DNA from: a virus
Length of the DNA: 64,000 bases
Reading direction: 5' to 3' (one strand)
Virus record (IMG/VR): IMGVR_UViG_3300031162_001060
Coordinates: 1-64,000 of that record
In this document: one piece after another, positions 22,741-30,671 of the stretch
Layout: each line of letters starts with the position of its first letter
Position numbering within the stretch: the first letter of the stretch is position 1
Position numbers and translations under genes: made by a program
The notes under the pieces: model-generated
The model's database searches: none
Seen by the model: only the letters and a program-made list of their open reading frames with translations
What the model was told of the DNA's origin: nothing

Positions 22741-23671
22741 ATCTTGGGTGGATCTAGCTACTAAGGTATCTTCAGAGTGGAGTAACGACGAGATTCTGCT
22801 AAAGTCTAAAGGAGACTATAGTGTCACGTTGAGTCCAACTTTGATGCATGACGATATTATGGGTAAGATCGTTACCTTCCCTAATAGGTACATTATTAAT
22901 CGTGTTAGTTTAGATCAGACTCACCGTGTAATGTGGGAAATTGTTAAAGACCGCTATTCCATTGTTCCTAATTCTACCATCATAGATAGGGCACGCGATA
23001 TTGTTTTACACGCAAACGGTAGTGCGTCACTGCACAGTTGTGGCGTCTTAGAAGAAGGGCGTAAGTTCTTTGCTGTTGTAAAGCACAGCATCACAACTCT
23101 GTTAACTGCGGCGGGTAAAGACATTATCGACAATTACATTGTTGTTATGACTTCCCACGATGGCAGCATCCCTATTTGTTACTACAATTTAGATGTTCGT
23201 GCAGAGGCAAATACGGTGTATAGGTTTTCAGCAGACACTGATTTCAGTTTACGGAAGCGGCATACGCCTAATAGTTCCGTTGAAGCTACCGATGCTCCTG
23301 AAGCTTTACGTATGCGAGAGGCTTGGTCTGCGGCATTGGATAGTATTCTTTCAGACTTTACTGGCTCTTTTATTTCTTCAGCGGGCATGTTTAAAGTTAT
23401 GGAAGAAATTTGGTCTACGCAAACTGCGTCTTCAGCTAAAAGGCGCTCTAACGCTGAAGCTGTGCATGATGAGATTAAGCGGTTGTATAGGCAGCCTCAT
23501 AATATGGGAATGTTTGGCGAGACGAAGTGGGCTTTTTATAATGCCGTTATGGAGTATATCGACTTTTATAGAGATATTCCAGAGTTAGAAGCCGTCCAGC
23601 ATTCTTTAGAAGTCGATAATTTTAGCCATAGGCTAAAACTGAGCGTTTTTAACGCAATACAGGCTTTGTAA
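22730..23671 (+). CDS. DUF932 phage/plasmid-like protein
   Basis: The 313-residue protein carries DUF932 features: RVMWEIVKDRYSIVPNSTIIDRA, CGVLEEGRKFFAVVKHSI, YIVVMTSHDGSIPI and AEANTVYRFSADTDF-type blocks, then a helical C-terminus. DUF932 proteins occur on plasmids and phages and their biochemical role is not established. ATG 22730 overlaps mazG. The gene ends one base before the convergent terL stop. Confidence 0.7.
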   Translation: MNDKSWVDLATKVSSEWSNDEILLKSKGDYSVTLSPTLMHDDIMGKIVTFPNRYIINRVSLDQTHRVMWEIVKDRYSIVPNSTIIDRARDIVLHANGSASLHSCGVLEEGRKFFAVVKHSITTLLTAAGKDIIDNYIVVMTSHDGSIPICYYNLDVRAEANTVYRFSADTDFSLRKRHTPNSSVEATDAPEALRMREAWSAALDSILSDFTGSFISSAGMFKVMEEIWSTQTASSAKRRSNAEAVHDEIKRLYRQPHNMGMFGETKWAFYNAVMEYIDFYRDIPELEAVQHSLEVDNFSHRLKLSVFNAIQAL

Positions 23672-24988
23672 TCATAAGATTATTTCAATTTTTCTACGAA
23701 GGCCCATTCCAAGTCCAGCGCAGTGATTAAAGGCGTGTACTGTAGCGTCTACTTGGTCGTCGTGAATGCGTGCTTCAGGGAATGAAGATATTTCGTCTAA
23801 AAAGTCAGTGTTCCACTCTGCTCTAATTAAACGAACGTTTCCATTGGCTGCGGCCGCTGACAAAGGTTTGGCTCTAGTAACTTTATCACCTGTTGCGCGC
23901 TGTCCAGTAAAGTTGTATCCGGGCACAACGTAACGGGCGTATTGGTCAATCAGGTTTTTGCCTGAAGATCCGGGTTCCTGTTCCATCATAATTGCAATTT
24001 CGGGGCCATCTTCTGCGGCTGTGGCTCTAATGAACTTTTCAATCTTGTCGCCTTTGGCTCGGATGCGCCGGATATCCATGACATAAAAAACACCTTTGTC
24101 GAAGGCTCCTAGGCAGCCTACTGTCCAGTCAGGGTCAGGGTTAGACTGTGTGGGTTCGGTGCCTGCTAAATCCCAGAAGCGAACTATTTGTGTTTCCGTA
24201 GAAAACGAAGGTATTTCGTTGTGGTCAACAATTTCAAAGCTTTCTCTGTCAAAGAGCGACCCTAGAGTGGTTGACCACCAGTCACCAAATTCTAGTCGCT
24301 GCCTTTCGATGGGGTCTAGCTCTTGCAGCACTGAGCGGTACTTTACAGCATCAATACCGGGGTTGTCTGTAAGTAGCGATGGAATAAATATTCTCCCTTT
24401 GTCTTTACCTTCAACTAGAAAGCGCTGACGCACCCAGTTGGGGGCAGGGTTAGTTGCTGCTCGCATACGTAAGGGTACTTGGGCTAGTGGGCCGGAAGCT
24501 GGTCCACGAAGCCGAGAGAACATGTAACGGTAATCAGACTCTCTAATTTCAGTGACCTCGTCCATTCCAATAAACTGAAACTCGGACCCTTTGTAACGCA
24601 GGTAGTCGTTTACATTATTGAGGTACCCGAATGTTACTCTTGCTCCACTAGGGAACGTAGCGGTGTAGCTATTGGCATTCCAATGGACATCCTCGAACTG
24701 CATTGTCCAATCTCTAAATCTGTCCATCAACGCTCCTGGCAGGGCAAGGTCAGCGTAGGTCCTGCGGAATAGAATAGCTGAGTAGCCTGGAACGTCTACG
24801 TATTGCAAAGCAGCCATGATTAATGCTGAGCTTTTGCCTCCACCGGCAGCGCCGCCGAACAACACTTCTTGTTGTAGGGATTTTAAAAATACTTTTTGTG
24901 TAAGCGAGGGTTCTTCAATCCAATAGTCAGATCGTCGCGGTTCTAGGTATTCACGAATTTTAGCCCAGTCTGGAGAGGAGGTGGTCAT
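23672..24988 (-). CDS. terL: terminase large subunit
   Basis: TerL cuts concatemeric DNA and pumps it into the prohead. The 438-residue protein has Walker A GGAAGGGKSS (45-54), the Walker B FIGMDEVTE, and the nuclease acids in FWDLAGTEP and HDDQVDA near the C-terminus, so both domains appear complete. It is on the minus strand, opposite to the portal and the other head genes, and converges with the DUF932 gene. No small terminase gene was recognised. Confidence 0.96.
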   Translation of the reverse strand: MTTSSPDWAKIREYLEPRRSDYWIEEPSLTQKVFLKSLQQEVLFGGAAGGGKSSALIMAALQYVDVPGYSAILFRRTYADLALPGALMDRFRDWTMQFEDVHWNANSYTATFPSGARVTFGYLNNVNDYLRYKGSEFQFIGMDEVTEIRESDYRYMFSRLRGPASGPLAQVPLRMRAATNPAPNWVRQRFLVEGKDKGRIFIPSLLTDNPGIDAVKYRSVLQELDPIERQRLEFGDWWSTTLGSLFDRESFEIVDHNEIPSFSTETQIVRFWDLAGTEPTQSNPDPDWTVGCLGAFDKGVFYVMDIRRIRAKGDKIEKFIRATAAEDGPEIAIMMEQEPGSSGKNLIDQYARYVVPGYNFTGQRATGDKVTRAKPLSAAAANGNVRLIRAEWNTDFLDEISSFPEARIHDDQVDATVHAFNHCAGLGMGLRRKIEIIL

Positions 24989-24994
24989 ATTTGC

Positions 24995-25023
24995 TTGAAT
25001 CCTTTACATTTTCACGGTAAAGT
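24995..25023 (+). promoter_or_regulatory. leaderless promoter of the portal operon
   Basis: TTGAAT (24995-25000), a 17-base spacer, TAAAGT (25018-25023), six bases, ATG 25030. It would drive the small membrane protein and portal away from terL. Confidence 0.65.
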
Positions 25024-25029
25024 ATAGAC

Positions 25030-25188
25030 ATGATGAAAATTTTTAATCGCAACAACATTGCTCACTTGCTAATATGTTGTTCTGTCGTTTTAATTGGTAC
25101 TGGTATTAGTATACTAAGTTTAGGGTGGGGTTTAGCAAGCGCTGGCCTTACGTGCGGTCTGTACGGCTATTTATTAGGGGCTGAGTAA
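25030..25188 (+). CDS. small two-TM membrane protein before portal, 52 aa
   Basis: The product begins MMKIFNRNNIAH, followed by two hydrophobic helices (about 13-34 and 36-50, separated by a Gly-Trp-Gly turn) and ends GAE. It starts at a leaderless promoter and its TAA overlaps the portal ATG (TAATG), so it is cotranslated with portal. No family recognised; the two-helix architecture resembles holin-like or accessory membrane peptides. Confidence 0.65.
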   Translation: MMKIFNRNNIAHLLICCSVVLIGTGISILSLGWGLASAGLTCGLYGYLLGAE

Positions 25189-26687
25189 TGGCATGGAATT
25201 CCACATCCAATAAATCTGCGCTCTCTGCAGGCGCAGAAATGAAAGCGGCACCTATTTCTGTAGGTGCACCTGTATCGTATAGCCCCTCTATCACCGCTAA
25301 TGCGGGTTACCATGATGGGTGGGATATTAGAAAAGCTTATAGAGACGGCGTAGCGAGGGTAACGTGGGTTTTTCGCAGCATTGATGTTATTGCGTCCAAC
25401 CAAGCTCGTTTGCCTATGGTGCTTAGGAAGGACAACAATCCGTTTGGCGAGATTGTAAATGACAGCGATCTGTTAAAGTTGTTTAACAACACCGCTAATC
25501 AGGGTGAAAACGCTTTTGCTTTTAGGTTCCGTTTATCTGCTCAACTGTTAATGAGTAGCCGTGGCGTTTTTGTTGAAATTGTGCGTGGGCGCGGAGGCGA
25601 TCCAATTGCGTTACATCTCTTACCTCCCAATGATACTTCTCCTATTCCTGATGTAAAGCGGTTTGTGAAAGGCTTTGAAGTAAAGGTAGGGACGCATGAA
25701 AAGCGAACGCTTAAGCCTGAAAATGTAATTTGGATTCGCCGCCCACATCCGCTTGATCCATACTTGTCGATGACCCCTATGGAAGCCGCTGGCGTAGCTA
25801 TTGAGGTTGAAAACTTAGCAAAAATATATAACCGGAACTTTTTAATTAACGACGGTCGCCCTGGTGGGTTGCTGGTTATTCGCAGCGAAATTGATGAGGA
25901 CGATAAGGATGAGTTGCGCTCTCGGTTTGCTGGTAATATTGGACGAGCAGGAGCCGTCGGAGTTATTTCAGCGGACGATGGCGCCGACTTTGTCGATACT
26001 GCAGCTAGCCCACGAGATGCTGCCTATATTCAGATGCGCACTATTACTAAGGAAGAGATTTTAGCTGCGTTTGGTGTTCCTGAATCTATTATTGGCAACT
26101 CGTCTAACCGGACTTTTGCAAATGCATCAGAAGAAGGGAAAGTTTTCTGGATGGAAACTATGTCTCCGCATTTAGATTTGATTGCTAGGTCTTTTGATAA
26201 GATTGACGATTCGTACTATATTGATTTTGATACTGGGAATGTTCCTACTTTAGTTTTGGCCCGCCAAGAGCGCTCTGCGCATAGTTTGTCCGAGTTCCAA
26301 ATGGGCTTAATTAGCGTTAATGAGTATCGTGAGGCCATTGGTCGCAAGCGGGTTGAATCGGATATTGCTGATTCGTTGTTGGCTAATCCTAATCAGACTC
26401 CGATTGCTAATACCGAAAAGAGCCAGAAAGAGATTGAGGCTGAGCAGAATGCTGAGATTGCTGCGGAAGGTGGCGCTTTAGGGGGCGCTCCGGGCGCTCC
26501 GGGCGCCCCTGGTGCACCTGCTGCCGGAATGGGGCAGTCGTTAGATCAGCAAAGGGCTGCAGCTTTTAATCAAGATGTAGCGGAGTTTAGTCAGGAAACT
26601 GGCACGTTTGTTCCTGCTGGTAGTGTGCAGGGCACGGATCAGATTGAGGCGCCTGCTAGCGATATTCCTAGTGAATCTGCTCTGTAA
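25188..26687 (+). CDS. HK97-type portal protein
   Basis: The portal dodecamer is the DNA entry vertex. The 499-residue protein has the family core: VTWVFRSIDVIASNQARLPM, LLPPNDTSPIPD, WIRRPHPLDPYLSMTPMEAAG, KIYNRNFLINDGRPGG and EILAAFGVPESIIGNSSNRTFANASEEG, the last being the conserved clip/stem region. The C-terminal tail is low-complexity (Gly-Ala-Pro repeats near residues 426-450) and Gln-rich. It is coupled to the small membrane gene. Confidence 0.95.
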   Translation: MAWNSTSNKSALSAGAEMKAAPISVGAPVSYSPSITANAGYHDGWDIRKAYRDGVARVTWVFRSIDVIASNQARLPMVLRKDNNPFGEIVNDSDLLKLFNNTANQGENAFAFRFRLSAQLLMSSRGVFVEIVRGRGGDPIALHLLPPNDTSPIPDVKRFVKGFEVKVGTHEKRTLKPENVIWIRRPHPLDPYLSMTPMEAAGVAIEVENLAKIYNRNFLINDGRPGGLLVIRSEIDEDDKDELRSRFAGNIGRAGAVGVISADDGADFVDTAASPRDAAYIQMRTITKEEILAAFGVPESIIGNSSNRTFANASEEGKVFWMETMSPHLDLIARSFDKIDDSYYIDFDTGNVPTLVLARQERSAHSLSEFQMGLISVNEYREAIGRKRVESDIADSLLANPNQTPIANTEKSQKEIEAEQNAEIAAEGGALGGAPGAPGAPGAPAAGMGQSLDQQRAAAFNQDVAEFSQETGTFVPAGSVQGTDQIEAPASDIPSESAL

Positions 26688-26804
26688 TTTTCGTGACAAC
26701 TTATATATAAATACTACTTAAACCTATTTATATAAACCCAATAAATTAGTGTAGCGTGTGCTGCTAACATATAGTCAGAGCACCTTTGTAAACGAAGGAG
26801 AACA

Positions 26805-28364
26805 ATGTCTACGGCATTTATGGAAACTGCAGTTGAAAGGGAAGAAGACTTTACCGTTAAAGCTATTTCAGGTCAGATCGGCATTGATAAAGCTGAAGGT
26901 ATTGTTGAAGCTTTCGTTTCTGGTATTGGCAACAAGGATTCAGTTGGCGACATTGTACTTTCAGGAGCATTTAACGGGTCTCTTAAGCGTCGAAAGCCTC
27001 GTGTGGTTTGGGGGCATGACTGGAATCAGCCAATCGGCAAGGTTTTAGAAATTTACGAAGTTACAAAAACCGACCCTAGGCTTCCAGAAAAAATGAAAAG
27101 TGCTAAAATTGGTGGTTTATACGCTAAAGTGCAGTTTAATCTAAATACTGAGCGAGGGCGAGAAGCCTTTGCTAACGTAGCTTTTTACGGGAATGAACAA
27201 GAATGGTCGATTGGGTATAAGACTTTAACTGCTGATTATGACGCCGCTTCTCAAGCAAACCTGCTTAAAGAAGTAGAATTGTATGAGATTTCTCCCGTTC
27301 TCCACGGGGCTAACCAACTTACTGGCACAATCTCTGTAAAGGACATCGAAGAAGGGTCTATTACCAAAATGCACTCGGAAAATACTGACAAGCCTTCAAA
27401 TCAGGATGATTCCGTGTCATCTATGATAGCTGCAGGGCTTACACAGGCGTTACGTAAGCCTGTGAAAATTATTAAGATTGATGGCAATTCGGTTATTTTT
27501 GAAACAGGCGAAAACATGACATGGATGGCGACTTTCTCTATGGATGAGGATCGGTTGATGGTTGGTAAGCCGACTCGTGTTACGCCTAGCGTGTCTTATA
27601 CCCCGGTTGGAGATTCTGCGCCACCATCCATGATGGTTAAGGAAAACGATACGGAGCTTCCGGACTCACTTCGTGATGAAGACCCTGAGCAAGGAACTTG
27701 GGGTACTCCTAATGTTGCGTTGGCGTGGTCAAAGACGTTTGGGTGTTCTGGGTATCACTCTCATGGGGCGGGGTATCTTCCTTGTGACACTCATGAAGAG
27801 TATTTACAGGCACTGAAGCGGTTTGACGGTAATGCTAATATTAACGCCCAGAATAACAATTTGGCAGGAGTTGAAGAGGCTAAGGATGCTGTTGGAGGTT
27901 GTTCCTGCGGGACGGAAGAAAAGGGTCATGGAGATTATGTAAAGCGGGATAAGCCTGAGTATTTGTCTGATCCCATGGCGCTTTTGTTAATGGCTTACAA
28001 TGAAATGTTGAAGCTTAGAGGCGCTGGCGAGTTGCGTGAAGCGACGTTGCGGCTTATTGCTGGTGTTGAGGATTATTTAACTTCTGCTCCTATGTCTCGT
28101 GGTGCAGAGCAGGGCGAGAAGTCCACTTCTGGGTTTATTGTGCATATCAAGTGTTCTGATACGGAAGCGCTTGATATTTCTTCTTCGCTTGTAGGCGTAC
28201 CGGTGTTTTCGTTCAAGACAGATGACGGTGTTGATGTGCATTTCTCTTCGAGCGTTGAACATGATGAACTCATGGTTAAGGTTGCTGATTCGTTAGCAGC
28301 TCTTGAGTTTGTGCCAGTTATTAGTGTTACCAGCCCCATTGACACCGATGAGGGTGTTCAATAA
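26805..28364 (+). CDS. HK97 prohead protease with Cys/His C-terminal extension
   Basis: The N-terminal domain (about residues 15-180) is an S78-type prohead protease, with GIVEAFVSGIGNKDSVGDIV, WGHDWNQPIGKV (catalytic His region) and LYEISPVLHGANQLT. The remaining roughly 330 residues are an unusual extension with a GCSGYHSHGAGYLPCDTH motif near residue 320 that recurs in later proteins, a CSCG motif and a predicted C-terminal alpha/beta region. AAGGAG precedes the ATG. The extension may be cleaved or serve as a scaffold (inference). Confidence 0.88.
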   Translation: MSTAFMETAVEREEDFTVKAISGQIGIDKAEGIVEAFVSGIGNKDSVGDIVLSGAFNGSLKRRKPRVVWGHDWNQPIGKVLEIYEVTKTDPRLPEKMKSAKIGGLYAKVQFNLNTERGREAFANVAFYGNEQEWSIGYKTLTADYDAASQANLLKEVELYEISPVLHGANQLTGTISVKDIEEGSITKMHSENTDKPSNQDDSVSSMIAAGLTQALRKPVKIIKIDGNSVIFETGENMTWMATFSMDEDRLMVGKPTRVTPSVSYTPVGDSAPPSMMVKENDTELPDSLRDEDPEQGTWGTPNVALAWSKTFGCSGYHSHGAGYLPCDTHEEYLQALKRFDGNANINAQNNNLAGVEEAKDAVGGCSCGTEEKGHGDYVKRDKPEYLSDPMALLLMAYNEMLKLRGAGELREATLRLIAGVEDYLTSAPMSRGAEQGEKSTSGFIVHIKCSDTEALDISSSLVGVPVFSFKTDDGVDVHFSSSVEHDELMVKVADSLAALEFVPVISVTSPIDTDEGVQ

Positions 28365-28394
28365 GATACTCTGTAAAGGATTTAGGAGTTTATA

Positions 28395-30467
28395 ATGAGT
28401 GAAAATCTTAACGAAGACCTTCAAAAGTTTGAAGAGATTCAGTCGCTACTAGATAGCGAAGAAAAAGGTATGCATGACGCCGAAAAGGGTGGGCATGAGG
28501 ATGAAAAGGGTCAGCGTTCTATTTTCTTGACTGAGATGCGGTTTAAGGAAATGCAGGACGCTGGTGAACTTATTTCTGAAGATGCATATGCGGAGTTGGC
28601 TGAAGATGATCAACTTCTTATGGAGAAGGTCATGGTTATGGATGAGAAGGGGAAAGAATGCATGGGCTGGGCGTTCCGTTTCAAGTCTGAAGATGACGAA
28701 GACGCCGCTGAGGAAGAAGCTGAAGCTGAAGCTGAAGAAGACGCTGAAGTTGAAGAAGACGCTGAAGCTAAAGCTGAAGTTGAAGAAGACGCTGAAGCTA
28801 AAGCTGAAGCTGAAGAAGACGCTGAAGCTAAAGCTGAAGCTGAAGAAGAAGCTGAAGAAGGCGCTGAAGTTGAAGAAGACGCTGAAGCTGAAGCTGAAGA
28901 AGACGCCGAGGAAAAGACTGATCAAGACTCCGAGACCAAATCCGATGAAGACGATAGTGGTTCTGCAGAAATTGTAGAGGAGAAAGCGGAAGTAGACGAA
29001 ACCGACGCAGAAGTTAATGAGAAGGCCGCAATCATTATGTCAATGATGCGCAAACCTCAGAGCGATAAGCCCTCAGTTTTCCTTACCGACAGTCGGTTTA
29101 AAGAAATGATGGATGATGGTGAACTGATTGAGCCAGAAGCCTACGATTCTTTAGATGATGACGCTAAGGGCGCCTATCAAGAAGTTGAGGTTTTAGAAGA
29201 AGGCACTGGTAAGGGGTATGGTCGTCGGTATCGGCGCCGCAGCCCACTAGAGATTAACGCCATGCGCAAGGCAGAAGATGACAATGCGGTTGAAGATATC
29301 TTTGAGACTGCAGAAGAAGCTTCTGAGAGAGCATCCGCACTTGGATGTGAAGGCACCCATCGTGCAGGCAAGATGTTTATGCCGTGTTCATCCCACGATG
29401 AATGGATGGACTTAATGAAGAAAGAAAAGAAGGCTAAGGAAGAAGAAGCCGAAGCAGAAGCGGAAGCGGCCACTGCACAACGTCAAGCGCAGGCACAGGC
29501 TGCTGCACAGGGCGGAGCACCCGCTCCGACGCAGATGCCTGAAATGAAGACGGATGAGTTCTTGTGTGGGTTTAGTCGCAAGTCTGTAGAGCAGCCTTGT
29601 GACTTCTGTGAAGGAGGGTGTATGCCAACTGAAGATCTGCCAGGTTTATCCGATATTGAAACTCGGGTAAAGTCGTTGCATGAAGGCTCGGAAATTATCG
29701 GGTCGGGATATTCAACCCCAGACGACATTTATGTTGTTGATGTTAAGCGTGCCGACGATTCCACGATTCAAGTGTTCTTGTCTGGTGAAGGCGAAGAGCT
29801 GGGGTGGATTCGGATCGATGAGGCAGAACTTGAAGGCAAGTCAGGCGAGTTTGAGGATATTGTGTCTCAGGCTGACGCTGAGAAGGCTGCAGTGGATGCT
29901 TTGTCTGATCTGGAAATCAAGGGCGATGTCATGGGCGTTATGGTTGATGTGTTTGCCAATCAAGATGTTTATGTCGTTGAAGTTGACACTTCAGAGAAGA
30001 GCTACGATGTGTTCGTGTCGCCTGAAGGCAAGGTTCTGGGCTTTGATGAGTATGAAGTTGAAGATCCGTTTGGTTATGACCTGAGCGAAGAAGATGAAAT
30101 TAAGGCGTTAGAGGCCGAGTTGCAGATTAAGCGTATGTACTCCCGTGAGCAGCGTGAGGCGATGGCCGAGTCAGGCGAGGCTTTAGAGGATGGATCTTTC
30201 CCGATTGCGGATGTTGCTGATCTTGATAATGCTATTCAGGCGTTTGGGCGAGCTAAGGATAAGGAAGCCGCCAAGAAGCACATTATGAAGCGTGCTAAGG
30301 ATCTTGGCAAAATGGACATGATTCCTACCGACTGGACAGAAGATGAGGGAGATGCTGCTCCTGCTGCTCCTGCCCCAGCCGAGGCTGACGGCGAAAAGAT
30401 GGATGATCCTGAGCTGCTTGATGCTTTAGCTGAGTTTCAGCGAATGATGGAAAGCGACGAAATCTGA
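28395..30467 (+). CDS. large acidic repeat protein, possible scaffold
   Basis: The 690-residue protein has two related N-terminal-type segments (S-I-F-L-T-E-M-R-F-K-E-M-x-D-A-G-E-L and S-V-F-L-T-D-S-R-F-K-E-M-M-D-D-G-E-L) separated by about 70 residues of Glu/Ala repeats, then a GCEGTH...PCSSH motif, an Ala/Gln-rich stretch, two repeats of an alpha/beta unit (YVVDVKRAD and YVVEVDTSE), and a C-terminal REQREAMAESGEALEDGSFPI domain. Position after the protease and the extreme acidity suggest a scaffold or internal head protein, but this is unproven. Confidence 0.7.
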   Translation: MSENLNEDLQKFEEIQSLLDSEEKGMHDAEKGGHEDEKGQRSIFLTEMRFKEMQDAGELISEDAYAELAEDDQLLMEKVMVMDEKGKECMGWAFRFKSEDDEDAAEEEAEAEAEEDAEVEEDAEAKAEVEEDAEAKAEAEEDAEAKAEAEEEAEEGAEVEEDAEAEAEEDAEEKTDQDSETKSDEDDSGSAEIVEEKAEVDETDAEVNEKAAIIMSMMRKPQSDKPSVFLTDSRFKEMMDDGELIEPEAYDSLDDDAKGAYQEVEVLEEGTGKGYGRRYRRRSPLEINAMRKAEDDNAVEDIFETAEEASERASALGCEGTHRAGKMFMPCSSHDEWMDLMKKEKKAKEEEAEAEAEAATAQRQAQAQAAAQGGAPAPTQMPEMKTDEFLCGFSRKSVEQPCDFCEGGCMPTEDLPGLSDIETRVKSLHEGSEIIGSGYSTPDDIYVVDVKRADDSTIQVFLSGEGEELGWIRIDEAELEGKSGEFEDIVSQADAEKAAVDALSDLEIKGDVMGVMVDVFANQDVYVVEVDTSEKSYDVFVSPEGKVLGFDEYEVEDPFGYDLSEEDEIKALEAELQIKRMYSREQREAMAESGEALEDGSFPIADVADLDNAIQAFGRAKDKEAAKKHIMKRAKDLGKMDMIPTDWTEDEGDAAPAAPAPAEADGEKMDDPELLDALAEFQRMMESDEI
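28713..28910 (+). repeat. tandem Glu/Ala-coding repeat
   Basis: About 200 bases of near-tandem GCTGAAG/GAAGAAGACGCTGAAGC units encode the alternating Ala-Glu-Ala-Glu-Glu-Asp stretch of the acidic protein. The unit phase is kept in frame, so slippage would change length without breaking the gene. Confidence 0.9.
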
Positions 30468-30485
30468 TCTTAGGGGGGTCGTATA

Positions 30486-30671
30486 ATGCTACCTTCCGTG
30501 CCGGGAAGACGAGTTGATTTAGCAAACGAAGCGTTACATCGAATAGGAAGTAAAGCTGCGCTAGGGTGTGGCTCTGCACAGAAAACGTTAGAATATTATT
30601 ATGACAACGGGGTTTTAGTGGAGCGAGTTGCTCTCTCTATTGAAGGGGATTCAGCAGATAATGTTAAGTGA
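30486..30671 (+). CDS. hypothetical small protein, 61 aa
   Basis: The product begins MLPSVPGRRVDLANEALHRIG, with a Gly-Cys-Gly turn and a C-terminal strand. A GGGGGG ribosome site sits just upstream of ATG 30486. The stop overlaps the start of the next giant gene at 30661. No family recognised, but position in the structural operon and coupled ends support reality. Confidence 0.65.
   Translation: MLPSVPGRRVDLANEALHRIGSKAALGCGSAQKTLEYYYDNGVLVERVALSIEGDSADNVK

Noticed and set aside
28713-28910. Tandem repeats as a CRISPR array
   Set aside because: Repeats are directly adjacent, in frame and coding, with no spacers.
28449-28925. Long minus-strand Phe/Ser-rich frame
   Set aside because: It is the antisense of the GAA/GCT repeat in the acidic protein gene; the composition is imposed by the repeat.
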